Assembly: GCA_009908925.1 (NCBI GenBank)
Contig: JAAAOH010000099.1
Span: forward strand, 1-16,944
Direction of reading: 5' to 3'
DNA: 16,944 nt
Source: Spirochaetota bacterium
Lineage (GTDB): Bacteria; Spirochaetota; Spirochaetia; DSM-27196; PWMO01
Both the position numbers and the translations under genes were made by a program. Under the pieces are notes generated by a model. The model did not search any database and was not told where the DNA came from. It saw nothing but the letters and a program-made list of their open reading frames with translations. Within the stretch, counting starts at the first letter, position 1. The number at the start of each line of letters is the position of its first letter. Below, one piece after another: positions 1 through 7,762 of the stretch.

Positions 1-19
1 GTGCGACTGCCGGCCGCCG

Positions 20-937
20 TCAGAGTCCGAGCACAACCACGAGCGCCGGCACCGTGACCACCGCGAGCAGCGTGGTGAGGCTCACACTCGATGCCGACAC
101 CGAGGAGTCCGCGTCGAACGCCCGGGCGAAGGTCTGGGTGGCGACCGCGGTGGGCATCGCGGCCATGAGGACGACGGTCTCGACCACCAGCGGCGAGCTC
201 GCGAAGAACCAGGTCATCACCCCCCACGCCACCGCGGGCATGATCGCGAGCTTGATCACCGAGGCGAGCGCCGCGCCGGACAGGTTTCTGCGGAGCTCGG
301 AGAATGAGAGCGAAAGGCCGAGCACGAGAAGAATGAGTGGCAGGCTCATGCGCGCGAGAAGCTCGACGGGGCGGGCGAGGACCTCCGGGAGCGACCATCG
401 CGCGGCGGCAAAGAGGAGCCCGAGCGCGATCGCAATGAGCAGCGGGTTCGTCAGTGTCCGACGTATATGGACAAGGGGGTGGATACTATCGCCGTCGGGC
501 TTCAGTAGACTGAGTACGAGTATGCTGAGAAGTGTGTGGATGACGATTCCGGCAGCGATAATGATAGTGATGGTACCGAGGGCGGCGGGGCCGAGCGTGG
601 TACTGACGATCGGAAGACCGATGTAGGCCAGATTACCCCGAAAACCGGCCTGTACCACCGGACCCCGCTGGTGGAAAGGAAGTGGCAGTGTGGCCGCCAG
701 ACCGATGAGCGTCGTCACTGCGACCACAAGGGGAAAGGCAATTGCTGCTGCCCCGCCGGTGAGGGCGTTCAAGTCGATTCGGCTGGACTCGGTGAAAAGC
801 ATTGCAGGCAGACCGATGAAATAGACCAGGCGATTGAGCTCGTCGACGAAGCCTTCCCGGGCGAAGCCGGTCTTTCGCAGAAGATAGCCAACGAAGATGA
901 TGATGAAGAGCGGGAAGATCAGCCTGAGCACGTCCAT
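20..937 (-). CDS. AEC-family (auxin efflux carrier-like) permease
   Basis: This 305-residue protein is almost entirely hydrophobic, with about ten predicted membrane segments in two halves separated by a short polar stretch near residues 145-155. The N-terminus (MDVLRLIFPLFIIIFVGY) and the conserved Asn/Gly/Pro-rich stretch near residues 100-110 (FRGNLAYIGLPI) are typical of the AEC family of bacterial inner-membrane carriers. Characterised members move small organic acids such as malate or malonate, but the substrate cannot be read from sequence. Length is normal for the family. The gene begins 12 nt after the stop of the J-domain protein, so it is probably the last cistron of the unit starting at 6059. 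No strong ribosome-binding site precedes the ATG, consistent with translational coupling. If linked to the upstream reductase, it may import or export a keto, imino or hydroxy acid (inference). Confidence 0.88.
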   Translation of the reverse strand: MDVLRLIFPLFIIIFVGYLLRKTGFAREGFVDELNRLVYFIGLPAMLFTESSRIDLNALTGGAAAIAFPLVVAVTTLIGLAATLPLPFHQRGPVVQAGFRGNLAYIGLPIVSTTLGPAALGTITIIIAAGIVIHTLLSILVLSLLKPDGDSIHPLVHIRRTLTNPLLIAIALGLLFAAARWSLPEVLARPVELLARMSLPLILLVLGLSLSFSELRRNLSGAALASVIKLAIMPAVAWGVMTWFFASSPLVVETVVLMAAMPTAVATQTFARAFDADSSVSASSVSLTTLLAVVTVPALVVVLGL

Positions 938-949
938 GTTTGCCCGAGC

Positions 950-1900
950 TTACGGCGAATCCGCGGCCGAGGCAAGCAGCAGGGAGTACGCCTCGTTGAT
1001 GCGCTGACACGCCCGAAGGCCACCCGGATTCACGTCGGGGTGATATCGCTTCATGAGTGCCTTGTATTGCGCTTTCAGGTATGAGGTGCTCAGCGCGTCA
1101 TCGTCGGTCTCGAGCTCCATCACCTCGCGGGCCCGGCGGAGCGGATCCGCACCGCGGCCGCGTGCCCGCTCGCCGGCGCCGCGGCGTTCACCGGCGCCAT
1201 CGAAGTGCTCCCGATCCCGTCTGTCCCGCTCCCGCCGCTCGCGCTCCTCTTCCGCCCACTCATCCTCAGGTCGCCGCACCGCCCCGACCTCGACCGCGAT
1301 CTCGAAGAGTGCGATGCACACTGCCGCAAGCACCGTCTCCCGCTCGAGCACGTGACGCGAGAAATACTGCTCGAGCAGGTCACGCACGTTGGCCGCCGCC
1401 AGGTCGGGCTCGCGGTACCCCGCGAGCTCCACGTACTCACGGGCGGTATCGGCGATGAGCGCAGCCAACGAGAAGTACTCATCGAGGTAGCACCCGCGGG
1501 CGCGCCGGTAGGAGCCGAGGCGATCCAGCATTGCCTCGAAGGCGCTGCGATCGACGGTGTGCGCGGCGGCGGCCTCGCCGGCGCGGCGAAGCAACCGACT
1601 CGTGATTTCAAAGCGCGTCTCGTGGGAGAAAAAGATGCCGGCGTGCTCGAGCTCCTGCTCGGCGGTACTCCCTTCGAAGAGCTCGAGAAGCGTGACGAGC
1701 TCTCCCACGTTCTCCTGCCGGAAGCGGGCGGTCGTCATGGAGAGGTCGACCATGCGATTGCCCCGCATCGCCTCCTCGTAGATCCGGCGGTAGAAGTCGG
1801 CATGGTCTATCCCCAGAAGCTCCCGAACCGTGTCGGCTGAGAGCTCCCACGCGCCGGCTTCGCGCTGTTGTGCGAGGATGGAGTCGACAACGGCGTTCAT
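950..1900 (-). CDS. DnaJ (J-domain) protein with C-terminal J-domain and uncharacterised helical N-terminus
   Basis: The 316-residue protein ends with a compact J-domain. The diagnostic HPD tripeptide is at residues 287-289 in KRYHPDVNPGG, followed by the helix III signature QRINEAYSLLL. J-domains recruit and stimulate DnaK-type Hsp70 ATPases, so this is likely a cytoplasmic specialised co-chaperone. Residues 1-205 are soluble, helical and rich in Glu, Arg and Leu; I do not recognise a family there. Residues about 213-262 form a very charged Arg/Glu/Gly/Ala linker. There is no Gly/Phe region, zinc-finger or substrate-binding C-terminal domain, so it is not DnaJ or CbpA. The ATG overlaps the reductase stop by four bases (ATGA), implying translational coupling. 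The J-domain call is firm; the client is unknown. Confidence 0.85.
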   Translation of the reverse strand: MNAVVDSILAQQREAGAWELSADTVRELLGIDHADFYRRIYEEAMRGNRMVDLSMTTARFRQENVGELVTLLELFEGSTAEQELEHAGIFFSHETRFEITSRLLRRAGEAAAAHTVDRSAFEAMLDRLGSYRRARGCYLDEYFSLAALIADTAREYVELAGYREPDLAAANVRDLLEQYFSRHVLERETVLAAVCIALFEIAVEVGAVRRPEDEWAEEERERRERDRRDREHFDGAGERRGAGERARGRGADPLRRAREVMELETDDDALSTSYLKAQYKALMKRYHPDVNPGGLRACQRINEAYSLLLASAADSP

Positions 1901-2955
1901 CGGGCGAGAGACCTGAGCTCCTCGTAGAATGTTCGCGGAATCCGAACGCCCTCTCGCTCGGAGCGCTTTCTTGCCGCATAGCGTCGGTCGGCCGGCAGGC
2001 GGGTTCCCTCCTGGGCGAGGACGCGTTCGAAGAGGCGCTCCGCGTGGGTCAGGTGGGCGGCGCGGTCGCCGGGCCCGCTATCGTCGCGGTCGCCGGCCCG
2101 GTCGCCGCCGGGCACGAAGCGCTCGGGTGCCATCGCGATGATGAGCTCGCCGCCCCGCGGAGCGCCGGTGCCCGCGCGGTCGACCTCCGTGGCCTCGAAG
2201 CTGAAAAGATCACCGAGCAGCGCGCCTGCGAGAAGCTCGATCATGAGCGCGATGGAGGAGCCCTTGTGGCCGCCGAAGGGAAGCTGGGCGCCTGCGAGGG
2301 CGGCCGCGGGATCGGTCGTGGGCTGGCCGTCGGAATCGATTGCCCAGCCGTCCGGAATCGTATCACCGTCGCGCATGCGAACCTGGATCTCTCCGCGGGC
2401 GCTCGCGCTCGATGCCTGATCGAAGACGAGGGGCGGTCTCCCCTCCCGCGGCCAGGCAAAAGCCATGGGGTTGGTCCCGTACAGCGGCTCCCGCCCGCCG
2501 GCCGGCGCTACGTAGGAGAGCGAGGCGGTGTAAGCCATGGCAACGAGGCCGTCGGTGGCGAGGCGCTCTACCTCGGGCCACAGCGCAGCCACGTTGTAGG
2601 CGTTGACAACCGACAGCGCGGCAATGCCGGTATCCCGGGCGCGCTCAGCGAGCCGGGGCGTGCCGCGCTCGAGCGCAAGCGGCGAAAACGCGTAGCCGCA
2701 ATCCGCACGCAGGACCGCCGGTGCGGTCTGTGAGAACTCGGGCTCCGCGTCCGGCGACACACCGGCTTCCCGGAGTGCGCGAACATAAAAGGGGATGCGG
2801 AAGAGGCCGTGGGAGACCGCCTCATCACGTTCGGCGGCCGTCACCGTCCGGGCGATCGCTGCCGCGTGGTCCGGTGAGAACCCGGCTGAGAGGCACGCGC
2901 GCTCAGCGAGCTCGTGGGCGTCATCGAGGCTGATGCGGATCCGATCGATACTCAT
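1897..2955 (-). CDS. Ldh2/DpkA-family NAD(P)H-dependent reductase (delta1-piperideine-2-carboxylate / delta1-pyrroline-2-carboxylate reductase-like)
   Basis: The 352-residue protein belongs to the malate/L-lactate dehydrogenase (Ldh2, YlbC/YiaK) superfamily, which does not use a Rossmann fold. Hallmarks are the SHGLFRIPFY block with Ser48-His49, the LYGTNPMAFAWP segment, VFDQASS with the conserved Asp, and LPFGGHKGSSIALMIELL. The ALWPEVE block and overall pattern resemble Pseudomonas DpkA more than malate dehydrogenases. DpkA reduces cyclic imines to L-pipecolate or L-proline in D-lysine, D-proline and hydroxyproline catabolism. The usual His-His-Phe before ALWP is replaced by Ala-Tyr-Asn-Val, so activity may differ. 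A Gly/Asp/Arg-rich insertion lies near the C-terminus. Start and stop both lie in ATGA overlaps, with the diguanylate cyclase upstream and the J-protein downstream. Family is secure; substrate is not. Confidence 0.83.
   Translation of the reverse strand: MSIDRIRISLDDAHELAERACLSAGFSPDHAAAIARTVTAAERDEAVSHGLFRIPFYVRALREAGVSPDAEPEFSQTAPAVLRADCGYAFSPLALERGTPRLAERARDTGIAALSVVNAYNVAALWPEVERLATDGLVAMAYTASLSYVAPAGGREPLYGTNPMAFAWPREGRPPLVFDQASSASARGEIQVRMRDGDTIPDGWAIDSDGQPTTDPAAALAGAQLPFGGHKGSSIALMIELLAGALLGDLFSFEATEVDRAGTGAPRGGELIIAMAPERFVPGGDRAGDRDDSGPGDRAAHLTHAERLFERVLAQEGTRLPADRRYAARKRSEREGVRIPRTFYEELRSLAR
2056..2114. repeat. imperfect GC-rich short repeat inside the reductase gene
   Basis: Units built on GGTCGCCGG recur three times in about 60 bp. 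On the minus strand they encode a Gly-Asp-Arg-rich run (GGDRAGDRDDSGPGDRAA) in the reductase. The run falls between the last core strand and the C-terminal helix, where relatives have a short loop, so it looks like a local slippage expansion tolerated in a surface loop. It stays in frame. Confidence 0.5.
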
Positions 2956-5900
2956 GATTTCGATCCCTCGGGCATCCCGCTGTCGTCGGCATTGCCGCAG
3001 ATGGGACAGGCGGCGATGGTGTTACGCCCGGCGTCCTTTGCTGCGTACAGGGCCTCATCGGCCATGCGCACGAGATCGGCGGCCGTGTACTGCTCGCCGG
3101 GTTGCAGCGAGCAGTAGCCCGCGCTTATGGTAACCTCCCGTGCCACCGGTGAGTCCGGATAGGAGAGACCGCGCTGCTGCACCTGCTCTCTTATACGCTC
3201 GGCTACGCGGGCCGCGCCGGCACAGTCAGTGTCTGCGAGCAGCACCGTGAACTCTTCGCCGCCGTAGCGGGCCACGAAGTCACTGGATCGTTCTACAGAC
3301 TCTGCAAGAGTAGTCGCGAGGCTCTTGAGGCACTCATCGCCCTGGGGGTGACCGTAGAGATCGTTGTAGCGTTTGAAGGCATCGATGTCGATCATGATGA
3401 GCGCGATTTTCGCCGCCGAGCGTCGCGCGCTGTTGAACGTATCCTGTAGCTTGAGGTCGAAGTACCGCCGGTTGTACAGACCGGTGAGTCCGTCCTTCAC
3501 CGATATCTCACCCAGCGTCCGGTTGGCCTGCTCGAGCTCACTGCGGCGGGAGTCGAGCTCCACGACCCGCCGGGCGAGGACCTGTCGCTCACGCAGGCGC
3601 GCCACGATGTAGAGAATCAATACGCCGAAGAGGATGTAGGCGGCAACCGCCCACCACCTGCGCCAGGGAGGCGACTGCACGATCAGGTGAACGCGTGCCG
3701 GCTCCGCACTCCACACCCCGTCGCTGTTGGCACCCTCAACGAGGAACGTATAGCGGCCGCCGGGAAGGCGAGTGTAGTTGGTGTAGTTTCGCGTTCCGCT
3801 CTCTGTCCACTCCTCGTCAAAGCCCTCGAGTTTGAAGCGATACGTGTTCTTTTCCGGAGATGCATAGTCGAGAGCAATGAACTCGAATCCGACCGAGCGC
3901 TCCAGGTGCGAGAGCTCGATGCGGCTCCTATCGAAGGTTACGTCGGGGGGCTTCAGTGATTGTCCCCAGACCGACACATCCACGATATGCATGCGCGGGC
4001 GATGAGTATTCGGCTCGCGGATCGGTCCGTCAAGCACGGTGACGCCGTGGCCACCGCCGAACCACAGCGAGCCGTCGGCATCCTGCATTGCGCCGCCTGA
4101 GAATCCCAGCCCGCCGAGGCCGTCCTCCTCATCGAGGTTTCGGAAGTGTTCGCGGGCCGGGTCAAAGACCGAAATGCCGTTGCTCGTCGCAAGCCACAGG
4201 CGCTCGTCCTCGTCTTCGAGCATGGAGACGATGGTGTTTGCGGGAAGACCGTCCGTACGGGTATAGGAAACAAATGCATCCCGCTCGCGGTCGTAGCGAT
4301 TGAGGCCGCCGCCGGTGGTTCCAATCCACAGCGTACCGTCGGCGGTTTCGTAGAGCTCTCGGGAGGTGTTGGAGCTGAGGGTGCTGCGGTCTTCGATGTC
4401 GTGGAGGTAGCGGACCCAGGAGCTGGTGTCACGGTCAAAGCGATTGAGGCCCCGATTCGTGGCCACCCAGACATCGCCCCTACGGTCTTTGTGGATATCG
4501 TAGACCAGGTTGTCGCTGAGGCTCGCGGGGTCATCGGGGTCGTGGGGAAAGTGTTCCACTGTGCCTCGCGACGTGTCCCAGAGAAAGACACCCGCTGAGT
4601 ACGTGCCGATCCACAGGAGGCCGGGAGCTTCCTGCTCGAAGGCGTAGATGATGTCCGCCGGGACGGAGGTGGCATCGGCCGGGTCGCTCCGAAAGGTCTC
4701 GAACCTGTCGGCAGAGCGGTCGTAGCGGTTGAGCCCGTCGTTCGTGCCCACCCAGAGCGTCCCCGATTTGTCTTCGAAGATGCCCGTGACGATATCATCA
4801 CTGATTCTGCGGCCGGGATCCGCCGCGCCGGCGCGGTAGTGAATCATGCGGTCGTCCGCGGGATCATAGCGATTCAAGCCCCCGTTGTAGGTTCCGATCC
4901 ACAGGGTGCCAGTGCTGTCACGCGTGATGGCGGTGACGTTCCCGCTCGAGAGGCTGCCGTCACGCTCGGGATCGTGCTTGAAGCGCACACGATAGGTGCG
5001 GCGCCGGGAGAACCGGTTCACGCCACCGCCGTTGGTGCCGATCCACAGCGCTCCCGCGTCGTCGTAGGCGAGGGAGTACACCGTATCGTGGGAGAGGCCG
5101 AAATCCTCACGGTTCCGCCGACTGAAATGGGAGACGGAGCCCGTCACGGTGTCGAGGCGAAACAGCCCGCCGCCCCAGGTGCCCGCGAAGACGTGGCGAC
5201 CGTCCGCGCCCGCCACGGCATAGGTCCGTCGATCGGCGAGCTCATACTCGCGGAGGTGGTCGCTCTGCGGATCATAGCGGACGAGTCCCGTATCCCAGAC
5301 GGCCAGCCACATCGACGACGGCCCGGACTTCATGATGTCCATCACTGCCGGTGAGTCCAGACGGCTCGAGTCGATGGGTGTACGCAGCGTTTCCCGGTCG
5401 GTGTCGAGCACCGAGAGCCCGCCGTAGGTGCCGATCCACAGCCGGTTCTCCTCATCCACGAAAAGAGATCTCACGGTCTGATGGGGGAGCTCACCCGGTT
5501 CGGGCGAGAGGCCGACCCGCGCGATCTTTCCCGTGTCGGGATCGAGACGGTTGAGTCCACCGAGGGTTCCGACCCACACCACGCCGTCGCGGTCACGAAT
5601 GACCGAGGTGACCACGGCGTTTGAGAGCGATGAGGAACCCTCCTGCGCTCCGTAGTTGGTGAACTGCTGCGTGCGCATGTCGAATCGAGAGAGGCCCTGA
5701 TACGTGCCGACCCACAGGACGGGCTCCTGCGGATCCTCGTAGAGCGTCTGCACGAGATTGTGCGGAAGTGAGTTCTTCTCGAACGGAATGTGCTCGAACA
5801 CCTCGATGGAGCGTCCGTCGTAGCGGTTCAGCCCGGCCTGCGTGCCGAACCACAGAAACCCGTAGCGGTCCTGCACGATGGCCGAGATGGACGCGTTCGA

Positions 5901-6059
5901 CAGGCCGTCACCGCGACCAAGATGCTCGAAGTACGCCACCTCGGGAGAGACCGCCTGCGCCGGCGAAATGACGGGAATCAGCACAAGGATGAAAGCGGCC
6001 AGGAAGTAAAGCATGCGCATTTTTGCCATCGGCGTCCGCTGCGACTGCCGCGCCGCCAT
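2952..6059 (-). CDS. two-propeller sensor diguanylate cyclase (Reg_prop x14, Y_Y_Y, TM, GGDEF)
   Basis: This 1035-residue sensor makes c-di-GMP from two GTP. It has a signal peptide or N-terminal anchor (hydrophobic at about 16-32, with AQA before the mature part). Fourteen copies of a W-x-G-T...GLNRYD blade motif follow, enough for two seven-bladed propellers. Then come a Y_Y_Y Ig-like domain (about 735-795), one transmembrane helix (about 800-821), a coiled coil and a GGDEF domain. The active-site loop is GGEEF at 933-937. The inhibitory I-site RSSD lies exactly five residues before it, so catalysis and product feedback both look intact. The sensor part matches hybrid two-component systems, but the output is GGDEF rather than a kinase. 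The start at 6059 sits 6 nt after a TATAAT box; an ATG at 6029 is the alternative. It heads the operon and overlaps the reductase by four bases. Confidence 0.93.
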   Translation of the reverse strand: MAARQSQRTPMAKMRMLYFLAAFILVLIPVISPAQAVSPEVAYFEHLGRGDGLSNASISAIVQDRYGFLWFGTQAGLNRYDGRSIEVFEHIPFEKNSLPHNLVQTLYEDPQEPVLWVGTYQGLSRFDMRTQQFTNYGAQEGSSSLSNAVVTSVIRDRDGVVWVGTLGGLNRLDPDTGKIARVGLSPEPGELPHQTVRSLFVDEENRLWIGTYGGLSVLDTDRETLRTPIDSSRLDSPAVMDIMKSGPSSMWLAVWDTGLVRYDPQSDHLREYELADRRTYAVAGADGRHVFAGTWGGGLFRLDTVTGSVSHFSRRNREDFGLSHDTVYSLAYDDAGALWIGTNGGGVNRFSRRRTYRVRFKHDPERDGSLSSGNVTAITRDSTGTLWIGTYNGGLNRYDPADDRMIHYRAGAADPGRRISDDIVTGIFEDKSGTLWVGTNDGLNRYDRSADRFETFRSDPADATSVPADIIYAFEQEAPGLLWIGTYSAGVFLWDTSRGTVEHFPHDPDDPASLSDNLVYDIHKDRRGDVWVATNRGLNRFDRDTSSWVRYLHDIEDRSTLSSNTSRELYETADGTLWIGTTGGGLNRYDRERDAFVSYTRTDGLPANTIVSMLEDEDERLWLATSNGISVFDPAREHFRNLDEEDGLGGLGFSGGAMQDADGSLWFGGGHGVTVLDGPIREPNTHRPRMHIVDVSVWGQSLKPPDVTFDRSRIELSHLERSVGFEFIALDYASPEKNTYRFKLEGFDEEWTESGTRNYTNYTRLPGGRYTFLVEGANSDGVWSAEPARVHLIVQSPPWRRWWAVAAYILFGVLILYIVARLRERQVLARRVVELDSRRSELEQANRTLGEISVKDGLTGLYNRRYFDLKLQDTFNSARRSAAKIALIMIDIDAFKRYNDLYGHPQGDECLKSLATTLAESVERSSDFVARYGGEEFTVLLADTDCAGAARVAERIREQVQQRGLSYPDSPVAREVTISAGYCSLQPGEQYTAADLVRMADEALYAAKDAGRNTIAACPICGNADDSGMPEGSKS

Positions 6060-6065
6060 CCCGGT

Positions 6066-6094
6066 ATTATAGCCCGCAAAATCCCAGCCGACAA
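6066..6094 (-). promoter_or_regulatory. sigma70-type promoter of the diguanylate cyclase operon
   Basis: On the minus strand TTGTCG (6094-6089) is separated by 17 nt from a perfect TATAAT (6071-6066). This is the best promoter match in the window. Transcription would start at or within a base or two of the ATG at 6059, giving a leaderless mRNA, or a leader of about 30 nt if translation begins at 6029. Confidence 0.68.
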
Positions 6095-6122
6095 CGACTC
6101 AGTTCATCTTTCGCGACAGCCA

Positions 6123-6152
6123 GGGCCCGCCGGGACCCGGCACCCCCGGCCC
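6123..6152. terminator. GC-rich nested palindrome downstream of the small membrane protein gene (possible terminator)
   Basis: GCCGGG-A-CCCGGC (6129-6141) is a perfect palindrome, flanked by a second complementary pair GGGCC (6123-6127) and GGCCC (6148-6152). It begins about 20 nt past the stop of the minus-strand gene ending at 6172. No T-run follows on either strand, so it is at best an imperfect intrinsic terminator. The rest of 6060-6171 holds only the diguanylate cyclase promoter. Confidence 0.35.
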
Positions 6153-6171
6153 GCGCGAGCCCGGCCGAGAG

Positions 6172-6432
6172 CTAACGGGCGTCGTTCAGTGATTGTATCC
6201 GGTACACAATCGCCTGTCCGAAGACCGACACACCGGAGTTGAGAACCACCAGCCCGAGTGTGCCCATCACAAACCAGGGCTCCTCCGCGGCTTTGCGGAT
6301 GACGGCCTCACCGACGATGCTCACGCCCGCACCCACGAGCAGTAGCCCGAGAACCGAATAGAGTAACCAGAGTGTTCGTACCTGCATTTGGTCAAGGTAG
6401 GTGTTGCGCGTCCGTGCGGCAACCGGGCTCAT
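6172..6432 (-). CDS. small two-helix membrane protein of unknown function
   Basis: This is an 86-residue hypothetical membrane protein. It has a short basic N-terminus (MSPVAARTRNTYLDQMQVR), a first hydrophobic helix at about 20-40, a charged turn (EAVIRKAAEEPW) and a second helix at about 54-76, ending in a short polar tail. The ATG at 6432 is chosen because GAGG lies 8 nt upstream. A longer in-frame reading to 6591 would overlap the kinase gene and begins with a Ser/Pro/Arg-rich stretch typical of out-of-frame coding sequence. It follows the kinase by 49 nt on the same strand, so the two are probably co-transcribed and the protein could be an accessory or modulator of the kinase. I recognise no family, and that role is inference from position only. 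Confidence 0.62.
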   Translation of the reverse strand: MSPVAARTRNTYLDQMQVRTLWLLYSVLGLLLVGAGVSIVGEAVIRKAAEEPWFVMGTLGLVVLNSGVSVFGQAIVYRIQSLNDAR

Positions 6433-6481
6433 GGCGCGATCCTCAAAGACGTGCACACGCCGCGGGCCGACCCCGGGACGA

Positions 6482-7750
6482 TCATGTCTCGGATGCAGGA
6501 CTCTCTTCACTGAAGAGGGCGGCGTCGAAGACGGCGAGGGCGCGCGTGCCTCCGTCGGAGCTGATCGAGAACTGTCCCCTGAGCTGGTCACGGACCAGCG
6601 ACTTCACCAGAGACAACCCCAGTGAGTCACCCCGATCGATGGAAAACCCCTCCGGCAATCCGTTGCCGGTGTCCGAAACCTCGAGCTCGTAGCTTTCCTG
6701 TCCCGCTCGTTTTCTCAGGGAAACCCGAAGGCGCGCCGGCGATTCTCCCGCATCTTGCAGGCCGTGCTGGAGGGCATTGGTAACGAGCTCGTTGACGACG
6801 AGCCCGAGGGGTACCAGGGTCTTCGGCTCCACCTCCACATGTTCGGCATCCACCTCATGGCGAAAGCCCGCCCGGTCCGCCGCGAGCCCTTCAACGAGCT
6901 GATCGACGAGCTCCTCGAGGAACATGGCGATGTCCACCCGATCGAGACGCCCCGCCTGGTGCAGCGACTGGTGAACAACAACCATTGCCCCCACCCGGTT
7001 CCTGGCGTCGGCGAGAACGGCACGTGTCGACTCGTCCCCGACATCCGAGATCTGGAGGTCGAGCATGCTCGCGATTACCTGGAGGTTGTTCTTCACACGA
7101 TGGCTGCTTTCGCGTACCAGAACCTCGCGTTCGTCGGCCAGTCTGCGCGCGGTGATCGCTTCCTGTTCTGCGTGTCCGATGAGCGTCGCAGCAAGGCGGT
7201 CCCAGAACAACGTGGAGACACCTGCGGCAATGATGATGATGGATAACAGCGGCATGACCGTTACGAGCGGGAGATCGGCGACGCCGCCAACGCCCTGATT
7301 GAGGCTGTAGGTGAGCATGGTATTTGCCACGCCGAGCACGATGCCGGCGACGACGACACGCGGCTCGAAAACCAGGCCGGCCATGACCAGGAGCCCCGCG
7401 ATCCCTGCCGGCATGAGCAGCAGCGACAGTGCCAGTGCGTCGCCGTCCACGATATGAGGCTCGAGGAGCAGCGTCAGGAATATGCCCGCAACGAAGAGCT
7501 GCAGGGCAGCCACCACACGGCGCCGCGCCGCAAGGAGGACTGCCGCCGTCGTCACCAGAAACTGCGTGATGGTGGACAGTGCGTAGGGTGCGGCAGGCGA
7601 GTAGCCGAGCCTCAGGATACTGTCGGCAAGGAACCCGACGAGCAACGCGGCCACCCCTGCAAATACCGCGATGACCGCGCGCCGCAGGGCCACGGAGTCG
7701 GCGATATGAGAGACGAATGGGGCATGTGTCATCGGTCCGAGCAGGCTCAT
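6482..7750 (-). CDS. membrane-bound sensor histidine kinase, HisKA_2/HWE-like type
   Basis: In this 422-residue kinase, residues about 20-190 contain five or six transmembrane helices with no recognisable periplasmic domain. A linker follows, then the phosphoacceptor block ESSHRVKNNLQVI with His217. The HRxKNNLQ form is characteristic of HisKA_2 and related HWE-like kinases rather than classic HisKA. The ATPase domain has an N-box (NELVTNALQHG, Asn320), a G1 box DTGNG (360-364) and a G2-like SLGLSLV (376-382), so it should be catalytically competent. It autophosphorylates at the inner membrane and passes phosphate to a response regulator, but no receiver protein is encoded nearby, so it is an orphan here. 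The ATG at 7750 is used; an in-frame ATG at 7732 is possible. The gene diverges from the glp-like operon. Confidence 0.9.
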   Translation of the reverse strand: MSLLGPMTHAPFVSHIADSVALRRAVIAVFAGVAALLVGFLADSILRLGYSPAAPYALSTITQFLVTTAAVLLAARRRVVAALQLFVAGIFLTLLLEPHIVDGDALALSLLLMPAGIAGLLVMAGLVFEPRVVVAGIVLGVANTMLTYSLNQGVGGVADLPLVTVMPLLSIIIIAAGVSTLFWDRLAATLIGHAEQEAITARRLADEREVLVRESSHRVKNNLQVIASMLDLQISDVGDESTRAVLADARNRVGAMVVVHQSLHQAGRLDRVDIAMFLEELVDQLVEGLAADRAGFRHEVDAEHVEVEPKTLVPLGLVVNELVTNALQHGLQDAGESPARLRVSLRKRAGQESYELEVSDTGNGLPEGFSIDRGDSLGLSLVKSLVRDQLRGQFSISSDGGTRALAVFDAALFSEESPASET

Positions 7751-7762
7751 CGTTTCCCGGCG

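Noticed and set aside
1..19. Possible gene end at the left edge
   Set aside because: Nineteen bases are too few to assign anything.
2952..3020. CPICG near the end of the diguanylate cyclase as a zinc ribbon
   Set aside because: Only one Cys pair is present, so no complete zinc site can form within this chain; not annotated as a domain.
3953..4801. Open frame of about 282 codons in a shifted frame of the propeller gene
   Set aside because: Its periodicity simply mirrors the blade repeats of the real frame; there is no frameshift in the sensor protein.
6433..6591. Longer N-terminus for the small membrane protein, reaching into the kinase gene
   Set aside because: The extra residues are Ser/Pro/Arg-rich, overlap the kinase coding end, and the inner ATG has a good ribosome-binding site.
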